A stretch of DNA of 50,410 nt, taken from an uncultured Lachnospiraceae bacterium (lineage in GTDB: Bacteria > Bacillota > Clostridia > Lachnospirales > Lachnospiraceae). Below, piece by piece: positions 1-11,037 of this stretch. The DNA lies in assembly GCA_947594855.1 (NCBI GenBank), contig CANQEL010000017.1, forward strand, positions 1 through 50,410, written 5' to 3'. Position 1 is the first letter of the stretch. Each line of letters opens with the position of its first letter. A model generated the notes under the pieces. That model searched no databases. It worked only from the letters and a program-made list of their open reading frames with translations, and was not told the DNA's origin. A program made the position numbers and the translations under genes.

Positions 1-102
1 ACTTGTCTCGCCACGAAACGGTGCATAAAATAGCAAAGAACGCTATTTAAGCACCGTCGGGCTCAAACAGTCTTATAACAGAGAGCCATGTCTGCCCGGC
101 TG
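1..102 (-). repeat. Structured hairpin repeat, copy 1 (cut by window edge)
   Basis: The reverse complement of this stretch matches bases 1886-1987 almost throughout, so the two copies lie inverted around the LRR gene. It holds an inner hairpin (GGTGCATAAAATAGC at 20-34 against GCTATTTAAGCACC at 42-55) and the conserved GTGGCGAGACAAGT tail at its left end. The outer stem cannot be completed because the window starts here. The same core recurs at 33.6 and 34.5 kb. Confidence 0.8.
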
Positions 103-373
103 TTTTACATTATACAATATTACATGAAGTATTTTATAAAAATTCTAATAATCATTTTATACATGGGATATATTTTTGAAGTGATTTTTGCATAAAAGAA
201 GTTTTACGGTGAAGTTTTTAGTTAAAATCAAGGTAAAAAAGGCAGTTTCTAAAAATTTAATAATTTCATATTTACCTTAATTTGGTAATTTACACCTATT
301 TTGTTGCAAAATATACATGTACAGCACTGCAGGTATATGCTGCAGCAAAATATTAATTAATGGAGGAAAAAGT
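103..373. other. AT-rich non-coding leader of the LRR surface gene
   Basis: No credible gene is visible between the hairpin repeat and the LRR gene. The stretch is very AT-rich. I could not settle on a -35/-10 pair. A GGAGG ribosome site at 362-366 decides the downstream start. Confidence 0.5.
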
Positions 374-1840
374 ATGTTTAAGAAAAGTATGAGAATGGCG
401 GCAGGTATAGTAATGGCATTTGCACTGGTATGTTCATCAGCAGTGCAGCCTGATGTGTCAGATGCCGCAGTAAAGGCAAAGAAGATAACTTTGAACAGGA
501 CAAAACTGTCTATGTATGTGGGCGAAAAGGCTGCCATCAAGGTAAAGAAAGTAACGCCAAAAAAAGCAGGAAAAGCAGTCAAATATAAGTCAGGAAATAA
601 AAGCATTGCCACTGTCACTAAAAAGGGTGTGGTGACTGCCATAAGTGCAGGGAACACAAAAATAACCGTAACCGCAAAAAGCAATAAAAAAGTAAAGAAG
701 ACTGTTAAGGTTACGGTTAAGAATAAGACTGGGGAGCAGAACATACCACAGGTAACTAATGTTCCTGGCGGCAATAACGAGCCTGTAGAAACCCCAACAG
801 CAACACCGGACAATACAAAAAAGGATGAAAACGATGTATCAGCTCTTCAAAAGATAATAAAAGAACAGAGGGAGCTTGGTGCAACGGTTAGTGAAGATAT
901 AAATAATAGTGATGAATATACATGGGAGAATGGAAGGCTTGTAGGTATTCATTGGGGAGGTTTTCATGATAATAATGGTAATCTTGTATCGAAAGGTTTA
1001 AAAGGTAATTTAAATTTATCAGATTTAACGGCGTTAGAAAGTTTGTACTGTTGGGGAAACCAATTAAGTAGCCTGGATGTAACGAGGTGCGAGGCATTGA
1101 CAGAGTTGTCCTGTTGGGGTAACCAACTAAGCAGCCTAGATGTAACGAAGTGCACGGTATTGGAAAGTCTGGGCTGTGATGGCAACCAACTAAGCAGTCT
1201 GGATATAACGAGGTGCGAGGCATTGACAGAGTTGTGGTGTGTTGATAACCAACTAAGTAGCCTGGATGTAACGAGGTGCACAGAATTGAAAAGTTTGCAC
1301 TGTGATGGTAACCAACTAAGCAGTCTGGATATAACGATGTGTACGGCATTGACAGAGTTATATTGCTCTGGTAACCAACTAAGCAGTCTGGATATAACGA
1401 TGTGTACGGCATTGACAGAGTTATATTGCTCTGATAACCAACTAAGCAGCCTAGATGTAACGAAGTGCACAGCATTGACATATTTGGACTGTAGGGAAAA
1501 CCAACTAAGCAGCCTGGATGTAACGAAGTGTATGGCATTGACAGAGTTATATTGCTCTGATAACCAACTAAGCAGCCTAGATGTAAGAGAGTGTACGGCA
1601 TTGGAAGAGTTGTACTGTGGTGATAACCAACTAAGCAACCTGGATATAACAGGCTGTACAGCATTGGAGACGTTGTACTGCGGTGGTAACCAACTAAGCA
1701 GCCTGGATGTAACTAGGTGTACAGCATTGTTCTGGTTGGACTGTTCTGATAATCAACTAACTACTCTTGACTTGTCAAACTGTCCTCAACTTAATGATGC
1801 AAATTTATTATACGATGCAGATGTCACCATTATAAAATAG
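374..1840 (+). CDS. Secreted Big2-domain leucine-rich-repeat protein
   Basis: A 488-residue protein, probably exported and cell-surface associated. I chose the ATG at 374 because GGAGG sits 7 bases upstream and a classic signal peptide follows (Lys/Arg, hydrophobic core, cleavage near VSDAA at about residue 31); an in-frame ATG at 317 lacks these. Residues about 35-120 form a bacterial Ig-like Big2 domain (Lys-rich, with KYKSGNKSIATV and GNTKITV). A Thr/Pro-rich linker follows, then twelve 21-residue repeats of the type LxxLxCxxNQLSSLDVTxC from about residue 222 to the end. Repeats of this kind occur in BspA-like and internalin-like surface proteins and usually mediate adhesion, but the ligand is unknown. 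There is no LPXTG motif or transmembrane anchor, so attachment to the cell is unclear. The gene stands alone between inverted hairpin repeats. Confidence 0.85.
   Translation: MFKKSMRMAAGIVMAFALVCSSAVQPDVSDAAVKAKKITLNRTKLSMYVGEKAAIKVKKVTPKKAGKAVKYKSGNKSIATVTKKGVVTAISAGNTKITVTAKSNKKVKKTVKVTVKNKTGEQNIPQVTNVPGGNNEPVETPTATPDNTKKDENDVSALQKIIKEQRELGATVSEDINNSDEYTWENGRLVGIHWGGFHDNNGNLVSKGLKGNLNLSDLTALESLYCWGNQLSSLDVTRCEALTELSCWGNQLSSLDVTKCTVLESLGCDGNQLSSLDITRCEALTELWCVDNQLSSLDVTRCTELKSLHCDGNQLSSLDITMCTALTELYCSGNQLSSLDITMCTALTELYCSDNQLSSLDVTKCTALTYLDCRENQLSSLDVTKCMALTELYCSDNQLSSLDVRECTALEELYCGDNQLSNLDITGCTALETLYCGGNQLSSLDVTRCTALFWLDCSDNQLTTLDLSNCPQLNDANLLYDADVTIIK
1030..1790 (+). repeat. Twelve tandem 63-bp repeats inside the LRR gene
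   Basis: Each 63-bp unit encodes one 21-residue LRR and carries a nearly invariant AACCAACTAAGCAGCCTGG block. The units around 1330-1450 are almost identical base for base (both contain ATAACGATGTGTACGGC and GAGTTATATTGCTCTG), which points to a recent duplication. Such arrays can gain or lose units by slippage or recombination. Confidence 0.85.
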
Positions 1841-1885
1841 TCGGTAACAATTTTTGTATAGAGTAATATTTTATAGGGCAGAGAG

Positions 1886-2030
1886 CATCCGGACAGACAT
1901 GGCTCTCTGTTATAAGACTGTTTGAGACCGTCGGTGCTTAAATAGCGTATTTTGCTATTTTATGCACCGCTGCGTGGCGAGACAAGTGAGAACGTGTCTT
2001 ATAACAGAGAGACCATGCCATACCCGGATG
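1886..2030 (+). repeat. Structured hairpin repeat, copy 2 (complete)
   Basis: The outer arms at 1886-1918 and 1996-2030 are long imperfect complements (CTCTCTGTTATAAGAC against GTCTTATAACAGAGAG at the core). Inside lies the inner hairpin GGTGCTTAAATAGC/GCTATTTTATGCACC and the conserved blocks GAGACCGTCGGTGCTTA and TGCGTGGCGAG. Copy 1 is the inverted partner. It ends 5 bases from the stop of the convergent DUF6062 gene and may also act as a two-way terminator. Confidence 0.8.
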
Positions 2031-2034
2031 CATT

Positions 2035-2748
2035 TTATTCTACCTCCACTCCATTTGTACGCTTAATAGTCCTTGGAAGCGCATCTTTTGAATTTTTCCA
2101 TGGAGCGTCGGCGTTTCTGTAATCAAATTTATCGGTAAACCATTCCAGGTCGCCTTGAAGCTCTTTTAAGCTGTCCATATATATCGTATTAAGCGTTGTT
2201 ATGAATTCTTCATATTCCCTGCCGCTTATATATTCGGAAGCCTTTTCATGGAGAAGAATATAATGGTTGGTACAGATTCCTTTTGCTTTCTTAAATGCTG
2301 ACTGAAAATCGGCATCATTATGGTACAGATGGAATATAGTAGCGATGTATCTGTCAAATGTAGCGTTTACTTTGTCGCAGACATAACAGGAGGAGCTTAT
2401 CTTTTTTAAAAATTCGACTGCGCCGTCAGAAGTTTTCTTTTTAAATAAAGACGGAGCGCTTATGTTTTTTGGCATAAGCTTATCCAGATTTTTTATAGTA
2501 TATTGAAGATGTGTATTAAGTATCAGCCCAAGTCCGAGACGATTCTGGTGCCTGTAAAGCATAGCAATATGGTCGTTACAGAACCCTGTTTTATCGGTTA
2601 CTGCCCTGATATCATCTTCCATATAGCTTGGACCCATTGTGAATTCTATTACGTCTTTTTCTATGTCCTTATACATTTTACATACCGGACATTCACATTC
2701 TTCTGCAAACGCATCGTTTACGGGAATTGTATATAATGCTTCTTTCAT
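2035..2748 (-). CDS. DUF6062 family protein
   Basis: A 237-residue cytoplasmic protein with no signal peptide or membrane segment, resembling the DUF6062 family of Clostridia; no function is established. The residues that stand out are paired cysteines and histidines: CECPVC near residue 18, a CNDH motif, a CYVC motif and a CTNHYILLHE motif. They suggest a structural metal or redox site. A GGAGGT ribosome site precedes the ATG at an unusually long distance of about 13 bases. The gene is transcribed alone, converging on the hairpin repeat that closes the LRR locus. The family assignment is from memory and moderately sure. Confidence 0.7.
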   Translation of the reverse strand: MKEALYTIPVNDAFAEECECPVCKMYKDIEKDVIEFTMGPSYMEDDIRAVTDKTGFCNDHIAMLYRHQNRLGLGLILNTHLQYTIKNLDKLMPKNISAPSLFKKKTSDGAVEFLKKISSSCYVCDKVNATFDRYIATIFHLYHNDADFQSAFKKAKGICTNHYILLHEKASEYISGREYEEFITTLNTIYMDSLKELQGDLEWFTDKFDYRNADAPWKNSKDALPRTIKRTNGVEVE

Positions 2749-2805
2749 AATTTTTACTTTTACCTCCAGCGTATATTATTAAATATATATTATAGCATCA
2801 TAGCT

Positions 2806-2834
2806 TTGACTTTAAAATAGTTATACATTAGAAT
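2806..2834 (+). promoter_or_regulatory. Sigma-A-type promoter of the GNAT-YunG gene
   Basis: TTGACT and TAGAAT are separated by exactly 17 bases, about 30 bases upstream of the start codon, between divergent genes. Confidence 0.65.
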
Positions 2835-2866
2835 TGAAATAAAAAAAGGTAAAAGAAGGTGTTTGT

Positions 2867-3823
2867 ATGACAGACAGATATGAATTCAGAAGTATTAATA
2901 AAGATGAAGTTTATGAGGCTGTCAGTATTGAGCAGATATGTTTTCCGCCGAATGAAGCCTGTTCTGAAAAAGATATGAAAGACAGGATAGAAAGACTCCC
3001 TGAGTTGTTTCTGGTGGCCGTCGATAAAAAAACAGGAAAGATTGCAGGATTTTTAAACGGGCTGGCAACAGATGAAAGTCTGTTTCGGGATGAATTTTTT
3101 ACGGATGCCGGCCTTCATAATCCTGACGGTAAAAATATTATGATATTAGGTCTTGATGTACTGCCGCAGTACCGTATGCAGGGGCTTGGCAGGGAACTTG
3201 TGAACAGATATGTAAGGCGTGAAAGGAAAAATGGACGCAGAATGGTTATACTTACATGTCTGGAAGAAAAAGTGAAAATGTATGAAAAAATGGGATTTTG
3301 CGATAAAGGAATATCAGGTTCGTCATGGGGCGGCGAGGAATGGCATGAGATGAGCAGATATATTTCTTACAATTTCTATGGACACGATAAAGTATCTGCG
3401 GTAAAGGCGGTAAATAATATATATCCGGGAATTGAAACGCCGCTTGATTTATATGACGCATTGTCAGAAATATGGTGTGCAGAAACGTGCGCGCCACGTA
3501 TGAGAGATGAGTGGACACAGGAAAATATGACGCTTGGCCAGTGCTCGGTTACAGCATTTCTGGCGCAGGACATTTTTGGCGGCAAGGTGTACGGAATGAC
3601 AACAGAAAACGGCGGTATCCATTGTTATAATATTGTAAACGGGATTATTTTTGATTTGACGTGCGAGCAGTTTGGTGAAAAAGCAAAAGAGCTTGTATAT
3701 GGCTCTGACCCTGTGCAGGAAAGGGAATCGGATTATCATTTTGGAAAAGAAGAAAAGTTCCAGAGATATGAGTACCTTAAAAGAAATCTCAAACAAAACA
3801 CATTAATAAATAATAGCATATAA
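2867..3823 (+). CDS. GNAT acetyltransferase fused to a YunG-like domain
   Basis: A 318-residue soluble protein with two parts. Residues about 3-165 form a GNAT N-acetyltransferase: the acetyl-CoA-binding strand and loop read LGLDVLPQYRMQGLGREL near residue 105, followed by the usual EKMGF segment. Residues about 175-300 resemble the YunG family of Bacillus (WTQENMTLGQCSVTAFLAQD, a GGIHCYNIVNG motif and FDLTCEQF), which has no known function; its Cys and His residues are arranged rather like a cysteine-hydrolase fold, but this is only an impression. The substrate is unknown. The start has an AGAAGGTG ribosome site and its own promoter. The GNAT call is firm, the YunG call moderate. Confidence 0.75.
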   Translation: MTDRYEFRSINKDEVYEAVSIEQICFPPNEACSEKDMKDRIERLPELFLVAVDKKTGKIAGFLNGLATDESLFRDEFFTDAGLHNPDGKNIMILGLDVLPQYRMQGLGRELVNRYVRRERKNGRRMVILTCLEEKVKMYEKMGFCDKGISGSSWGGEEWHEMSRYISYNFYGHDKVSAVKAVNNIYPGIETPLDLYDALSEIWCAETCAPRMRDEWTQENMTLGQCSVTAFLAQDIFGGKVYGMTTENGGIHCYNIVNGIIFDLTCEQFGEKAKELVYGSDPVQERESDYHFGKEEKFQRYEYLKRNLKQNTLINNSI

Positions 3824-3935
3824 CATAGAATTATAAAAATAAGAGAAAATAAGAGTATAAATGAGAAAAAAGCAGATATATTAATATATTATCGAAAAAA
3901 CGTTTTAATGGAAGAAATATACAAATGATAGGAAT

Positions 3936-3964
3936 TTGCAAATAATGGCTGAATTGGATAATAT
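3936..3964 (+). promoter_or_regulatory. groESL promoter
   Basis: TTGCAA and TAATAT lie 17 bases apart. The CIRCE operator begins 13 bases after the -10 box, so HrcA bound there would cover the transcription start. Confidence 0.8.
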
Positions 3965-3976
3965 ATAAAACAGCAG

Positions 3977-4003
3977 TTAGCACTCAACATGAGTGAGTGC
4001 TAA
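3977..4003 (+). promoter_or_regulatory. CIRCE operator (HrcA binding site)
   Basis: The sequence TTAGCACTC-N9-GAGTGCTAA is a perfect match to the CIRCE inverted repeat. It is the known binding site of the heat-shock repressor HrcA, placed between the promoter and groES. The hrcA gene itself is not in the window. Confidence 0.97.
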
Positions 4004-4033
4004 TAACATATAAAATATTAGGAGGAATGTATG

Positions 4034-4321
4034 ATGAAGTTAGTACCTTTAGGAGACAAAGTTGTTTTAAAACAGTTAGAAGCAGAAGAGACTACTAAGT
4101 CAGGTATTGTGCTGCCGGGTCAGGCGCAGGAAAAGCCGCAGCAGGCAGAAGTAATTGCCGTAGGTCCGGGCGGAATGATTGATGGTAAAGAAGTTGTAAT
4201 GCAGGTTAAGCCGGGAGATAAAGTTATATATTCAAAATATGCCGGAACAGATGTAAAACTCGGTGATGATGAATATGTTGTAGTAAAACAGAGCGATATA
4301 GTAGCTATAGTTGAAGATTAA
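4034..4321 (+). CDS. groES: Co-chaperonin GroES
   Basis: The 10-kDa lid of the GroEL chaperonin, acting in the cytoplasm as a heptamer that caps the folding chamber. The 95-residue length is typical. The opening MKLVPLGDKVVLKQ, the mobile-loop region ETTKSGIVLPGQA that contacts GroEL, and the DDEYVVVKQSDIVAIVE end are diagnostic. Two ATGs are in tandem at 4031 and 4034; GGAGG at 4021-4025 leaves 5 or 8 bases respectively, so the second is preferred. It is the first gene of a two-gene operon, 31 bases ahead of groEL, under CIRCE/HrcA control. Confidence 0.97.
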   Translation: MKLVPLGDKVVLKQLEAEETTKSGIVLPGQAQEKPQQAEVIAVGPGGMIDGKEVVMQVKPGDKVIYSKYAGTDVKLGDDEYVVVKQSDIVAIVED

Positions 4322-4331
4322 TTAATGTTAA

Positions 4332-5975
<1,644 letters not shown>

Positions 5976-5992
5976 CGATAAGCACGAATGCA

Positions 5993-6054
5993 CCATGAAT
6001 ATAAGCTGTCAGCTCCGGCTGCTTGCAGACAGGAGTGACGGCTTACTATTCATG
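5993..6054. other. Long imperfect hairpin after groEL
   Basis: The arms at about 5993-6015 and 6032-6054 pair over some 20 positions (CCATGAATATAAGC against GCTTACTATTCATGG, then TGTCAGCTCC against GGAGTGAC). No T-run follows directly. Together with the next hairpin it is enclosed by CACGA at 5983 and TCGTG at 6115, so both could sit on one short base stem. Confidence 0.7.
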
Positions 6055-6072
6055 GTATGTGAGTACAACGAA

Positions 6073-6112
6073 CAGCCCTGTATATATGCGATTTTGCATA
6101 TATACAGGGCTG
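6073..6112. other. Perfect 17-bp inverted repeat after groEL
   Basis: CAGCCCTGTATATATGC is followed by a 6-base loop and its exact complement GCATATATACAGGGCTG. The stem is unusually long and perfect for a terminator, and the sequence after it is not T-rich. It could be a transcript-end stabiliser, a terminator variant, or a small mobile palindrome. Confidence 0.75.
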
Positions 6113-6199
6113 ACGTCGTGTTATTACTTGACAATACCCATACCGGATACTAAACTTATATCAATTGAAACTTTAAAAAATAAGGAGATATATTATATT

Positions 6200-6700
6200 A
6201 TGGAAAACATGTATGCGGAAACAGCAGTAAAGCGTATAAATACACCAAAAGTAATGGTATTAAAAATCCTGATTGTTTTTGCGGTAATATTTACATTTGT
6301 ATTTGCAGCATTAACAGGAAGCAGGCTTTTATTTGCGGTAGGTATTATAGCCGGTTGTCTGCTTGTATGGTTCTGGCCGCGTTTTAACGTTGAATGGGAA
6401 TATATATTCGTTGACGGACAGATAGATTTTGATACGATATCGGGCGGCGAGAAGCGAAAGACAAGGCTTAGAATTGATTTGGAAGAAGTAGAGGTTGTGG
6501 CGCCTCTTTCTTCACATGCAATAGATGCATACAGACATAATAAAATAAGAGACTACTCGTCTCTGAGAAAAGATGCAAAAATATATGTAGCGGTTGCCAA
6601 GGTGGGAGAAGAGGGCCTGAATCAGATATATTTTGAGCCTTCGGAAAAAATGATTGAGCTTATGAAGATTAAGGCACCAAGGAAAGTTCTTACGATATAA
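6200..6700 (+). CDS. DUF6106 family membrane protein
   Basis: A 166-residue protein with two adjacent transmembrane helices (about residues 20-40 and 43-60, the second ending LVWFWPRF) followed by a cytoplasmic domain of about 100 residues. It resembles the DUF6106 family found in Lachnospiraceae; the function is unknown. I start it at the ATG at 6200 because AAGGAG lies at 6182-6187; an upstream in-frame extension to 6023 runs back through the post-groEL hairpins and is not believable. The gene is 20 bases upstream of the large surface-protein gene, so the two are probably co-transcribed. Confidence 0.7.
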   Translation: MENMYAETAVKRINTPKVMVLKILIVFAVIFTFVFAALTGSRLLFAVGIIAGCLLVWFWPRFNVEWEYIFVDGQIDFDTISGGEKRKTRLRIDLEEVEVVAPLSSHAIDAYRHNKIRDYSSLRKDAKIYVAVAKVGEEGLNQIYFEPSEKMIELMKIKAPRKVLTI

Positions 6701-6720
6701 TAAATAAAGGAGTAGATATT

Positions 6721-8715
6721 ATGAAAAGAATAATGGGTGTATTTACATTTATATTAGCAGTTACCGGACTGCTGTTTATAGCAGGGCCGACTGCTTATGC
6801 AAAAGTAAATGTAAAGAGTGTAGAAGTTAAGAGTGTTGCAGGTTCATCAAAAACTGCCTATGTAGCAAAAGGCAAGTCAGTTAAACTGAATACTTCTGTT
6901 AATGTAAAGCCTGATAAAGCAGTTAATAAAAAGGTGCGTTATAAGTCATCCAAAACATCTGTTGCATCGGTAAACAGCAAAGGAGTTATTAAGGGAATCA
7001 AAAACGGTACTGCAAAGATTACGGTTACTTCTGTAAAAAATGGTAAGAAAAAAACATCAATTAATGTAAAAGTAGTAAATACTGCAAATAAAATTACGAT
7101 TAAAAATAAAAAGGCTGTTGTAGCGGCAGGCGCAGCAATTAGCCTTAAGGCTTCAGTTAAAGGTAAAAAGAATTATTGCAAAGATATTGTATGGAGTTCT
7201 GCAAATAATAAAATAGCTACTGTTTCAGATAAAGGTGTTGTAACCGGAGTAAAGCCCGGAACGGTTAAGATAAAGGCATCTGTAGCTGACGGAAGCGGCA
7301 AATCCGCAATATGTAAAGTAAAGGTAAAAAAAGGTAAAACAGATATAAGTGAATTGAGTTTTGCCAAATATTATAACCGCGATTATACGGATAAAATTAC
7401 AGTAACACTTAACAATACGGCTGTGCTTAGTGAAGAGGATTTTGAGATTAAATCAAAGTCACGTGCTGACGGACAGTATATACATTATGAAGATATTGCT
7501 GATGTTTATACCGCTAATAACAAAGACTATATAATATCACTTGCAAATGAAGTATATGACGGACATTTTATCCAGGTTACGATAAATGGAATAAACGGTA
7601 AAAATATTGCTGAGAAGGAATTTGTTTCAGATGAATATGATGCAAGTGAAGTCATAACCGGAAAGGTTGGACAATATGTGTATTATTCGCCTGATTCAGG
7701 TTATAGTATAATTCAGCTTGAGTCGGGAACACTCCCATCAGGGCTTGAGATAGATCAAAGAAGCGGAACAATACAGGGAATTCCGTTAGAACTTGTAAAC
7801 AACAGAAGATGTACTTTTACTGTTACAGACGAGAAAGGCAAAGTTAACAGGCTTGAGATTAATTTCCTTATTGCTGACAACGAATACATATTTACTGAAG
7901 ATTCGGTTATTGGAGACAGAAAAGACCATATTGTGGTTTCAGGTTCGGATATCAATAGAATTGTAGCAATTGCGGGCGGAAGCGGAACATTTGAGTGTTC
8001 ATTGAAAGACAATGGAAATAGCAATTATAAAGACTGGTTTAAGGTCACTTCTTATGGCGGCAGTTTTTCTATTACATCTAACTCTAATCAGATTCCGGTT
8101 GGTACATATGATGTAAAAGTAGCGGTACGCGATACTGCATTGACAGGCGCGGAAGTAGAAGCTAATGTAAAGATTATTATATCGCCATCGGTAATGCTTA
8201 CAGGAACTGTTACAAATTACGGGGAGGAGGATACGAATTTATGTTACCGTAATACTGTGACAGATCAGTGCTATTATTTCAGCAGGATATATCAGGAGGC
8301 AGGAAATAATGTTACTTATTCGGTAAAAGTGCCTTTAGGAACATATGATGTATATTATACTACCTGTAATGATGATAATAAGTTAAAAATGCACTATCTG
8401 GAGAGAAATATTGCTGTAAATGCAGATGGAAATTTTGCTTATAATCTGAGTGATTCATATAAGATTGAATGTAATCTTATATCAGGTACAGGAAGGTATG
8501 ATCCGTTTACGCTTTATCAGGCATATCTTATGAATACAAACGGTAAATTTATTAAATCAGATATGGGTTATATTGGTGAAAAAGTATCATTTAAGGGACT
8601 TGAGGCAGGAAATTATATTGTAAAAATATATGATATCGAAAATGCAAGGATTGTTTCTGAATCCCCGGTAATAAATCTTTCATCAGACGTATCACAGACG
8701 CTAACAATAAATTAA
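6721..8715 (+). CDS. Large secreted protein with Big2 and putative Ig domains
   Basis: A 664-residue exported protein. The N-terminus is a signal peptide ending near TAYAK (residues 1-27). Two Big2-type Ig-like domains follow at about 28-118 and 122-205 (both carry the SKTSVASVNSKGVIKG / NNKIATVSDKGVVTG type motif). Around 310-385 is a putative Ig fold of the He_PIG kind (GTLPSGLEIDQRSGTIQGIP). The rest is beta-rich, with a second such fold near 395-490 and a C-terminal region of about 170 residues that I do not recognise. There is no LPXTG motif, cell-wall-binding repeat or C-terminal helix, so how it is retained is unclear. AAGGAG precedes the ATG. A structural or adhesive surface role is likely, not shown. 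Confidence 0.75.
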   Translation: MKRIMGVFTFILAVTGLLFIAGPTAYAKVNVKSVEVKSVAGSSKTAYVAKGKSVKLNTSVNVKPDKAVNKKVRYKSSKTSVASVNSKGVIKGIKNGTAKITVTSVKNGKKKTSINVKVVNTANKITIKNKKAVVAAGAAISLKASVKGKKNYCKDIVWSSANNKIATVSDKGVVTGVKPGTVKIKASVADGSGKSAICKVKVKKGKTDISELSFAKYYNRDYTDKITVTLNNTAVLSEEDFEIKSKSRADGQYIHYEDIADVYTANNKDYIISLANEVYDGHFIQVTINGINGKNIAEKEFVSDEYDASEVITGKVGQYVYYSPDSGYSIIQLESGTLPSGLEIDQRSGTIQGIPLELVNNRRCTFTVTDEKGKVNRLEINFLIADNEYIFTEDSVIGDRKDHIVVSGSDINRIVAIAGGSGTFECSLKDNGNSNYKDWFKVTSYGGSFSITSNSNQIPVGTYDVKVAVRDTALTGAEVEANVKIIISPSVMLTGTVTNYGEEDTNLCYRNTVTDQCYYFSRIYQEAGNNVTYSVKVPLGTYDVYYTTCNDDNKLKMHYLERNIAVNADGNFAYNLSDSYKIECNLISGTGRYDPFTLYQAYLMNTNGKFIKSDMGYIGEKVSFKGLEAGNYIVKIYDIENARIVSESPVINLSSDVSQTLTIN

Positions 8716-8737
8716 CATAATATATAGTTATTTTTTC

Positions 8738-8766
8738 TTGACTTAAAGGCTGATTGGTGTTATTCT
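8738..8766 (+). promoter_or_regulatory. guaB promoter
   Basis: TTGACT and TATTCT are 17 bases apart, about 60 bases upstream of the guaB start. I see no G-box or purine riboswitch in the short leader. Confidence 0.7.
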
Positions 8767-8795
8767 TTTCTGCAAATACTTTTGTTGAAATGTAA

Positions 8796-10280
<1,485 letters not shown>

Positions 10281-10311
10281 GCATATTAATAGGTATTAAC
10301 ACAGGGATAAT

Positions 10312-11022
10312 ATGGTAAAAAAGTACAAAACTAATAAACGTAAACATACATCAGGAACGAAAAAAGAGCAGACAAAGAGGATAAAATATATTTTTGTCCT
10401 TAGTGTTCTGCTCATTTTTTCGGTTTATTTATTTGCAATTATATTTAATCATTTTATTTCAGGTAAAAAAAATAATGTGCAGGCAACGGTAAATAGTGAA
10501 AATATAGAAATTATACGGGACTATATTGAACCGAATGAATATTCAAGACCTCAGAAGAAGCTGAAGAAGGTAAAGGGAGTGGTGGTTCATTATACTGCAA
10601 ACCCCGGCTCTGATGCGGAAGCAAACAGGGATTATTTTAATAATTTAAAGTATGCAAATGCGGGGAAAGACAGACCGGTATATGCAAGCAGCCACTATGT
10701 AATAGGATTAAAAGGACAGATTATACAATGTATTCCGCTTAATGAAATTGCGTATGCATCTAATGACAGGAACAAAGATACAATATCCATTGAATGTTGT
10801 CATGAGGATAATACAGGCAGGTTTAATGAAGATACATATAATTCGCTTGTTCATCTGACCGCATGCCTTTGCGAGGAATATAATCTGAAAAAAGATGATA
10901 TAATACGTCATTATGATGTGACTGGGAAAGACTGTCCCAGGTATTATGTAAAACATGAAAAGAAATGGAACAGTTTTAAAGATGATGTATTCCGGTATAT
11001 GGAAAACAATAAATCTGATTAA
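10312..11022 (+). CDS. Membrane-anchored N-acetylmuramoyl-L-alanine amidase
   Basis: Predicted to cleave the amide bond between N-acetylmuramic acid and the stem peptide of peptidoglycan outside the membrane. The first 24 residues are very basic, then one transmembrane helix (about 26-46) anchors it. Residues about 85-225 form an Amidase_2/PGRP domain: zinc ligands are probably His93 (VVHYT), His200 (IRHYDVTGKDCP) and Cys208. The 236-residue length fits a single catalytic domain without wall-binding repeats. The ribosome site is weak. The stop overlaps that of the convergent dCMP deaminase gene, with a shared hairpin there. Whether it serves growth, cell separation or sporulation cannot be told from sequence. 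Confidence 0.85.
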   Translation: MVKKYKTNKRKHTSGTKKEQTKRIKYIFVLSVLLIFSVYLFAIIFNHFISGKKNNVQATVNSENIEIIRDYIEPNEYSRPQKKLKKVKGVVVHYTANPGSDAEANRDYFNNLKYANAGKDRPVYASSHYVIGLKGQIIQCIPLNEIAYASNDRNKDTISIECCHEDNTGRFNEDTYNSLVHLTACLCEEYNLKKDDIIRHYDVTGKDCPRYYVKHEKKWNSFKDDVFRYMENNKSD

Positions 11023-11037
11023 AGAGTCAGATTTATT
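11008..11037. terminator. Shared terminator between convergent genes
   Basis: AATAAATCTGA and TCAGATTTATT form a perfect 11-bp stem with an 8-base loop, followed by TCTTTTC on the plus strand. It overlaps the last codons of both convergent genes, so it can only act by including their stop codons. Confidence 0.75.

Noticed and set aside
888-1664. Long minus-strand open frames opposite the LRR repeats
   Set aside because: They mirror the 63-bp repeats, have no ribosome site, and their repeated composition follows from the plus-strand LRR gene.
6023-6199. N-terminal extension of the DUF6106 protein
   Set aside because: It would be translated through the two post-groEL hairpins, and a good ribosome site marks the ATG at 6200.
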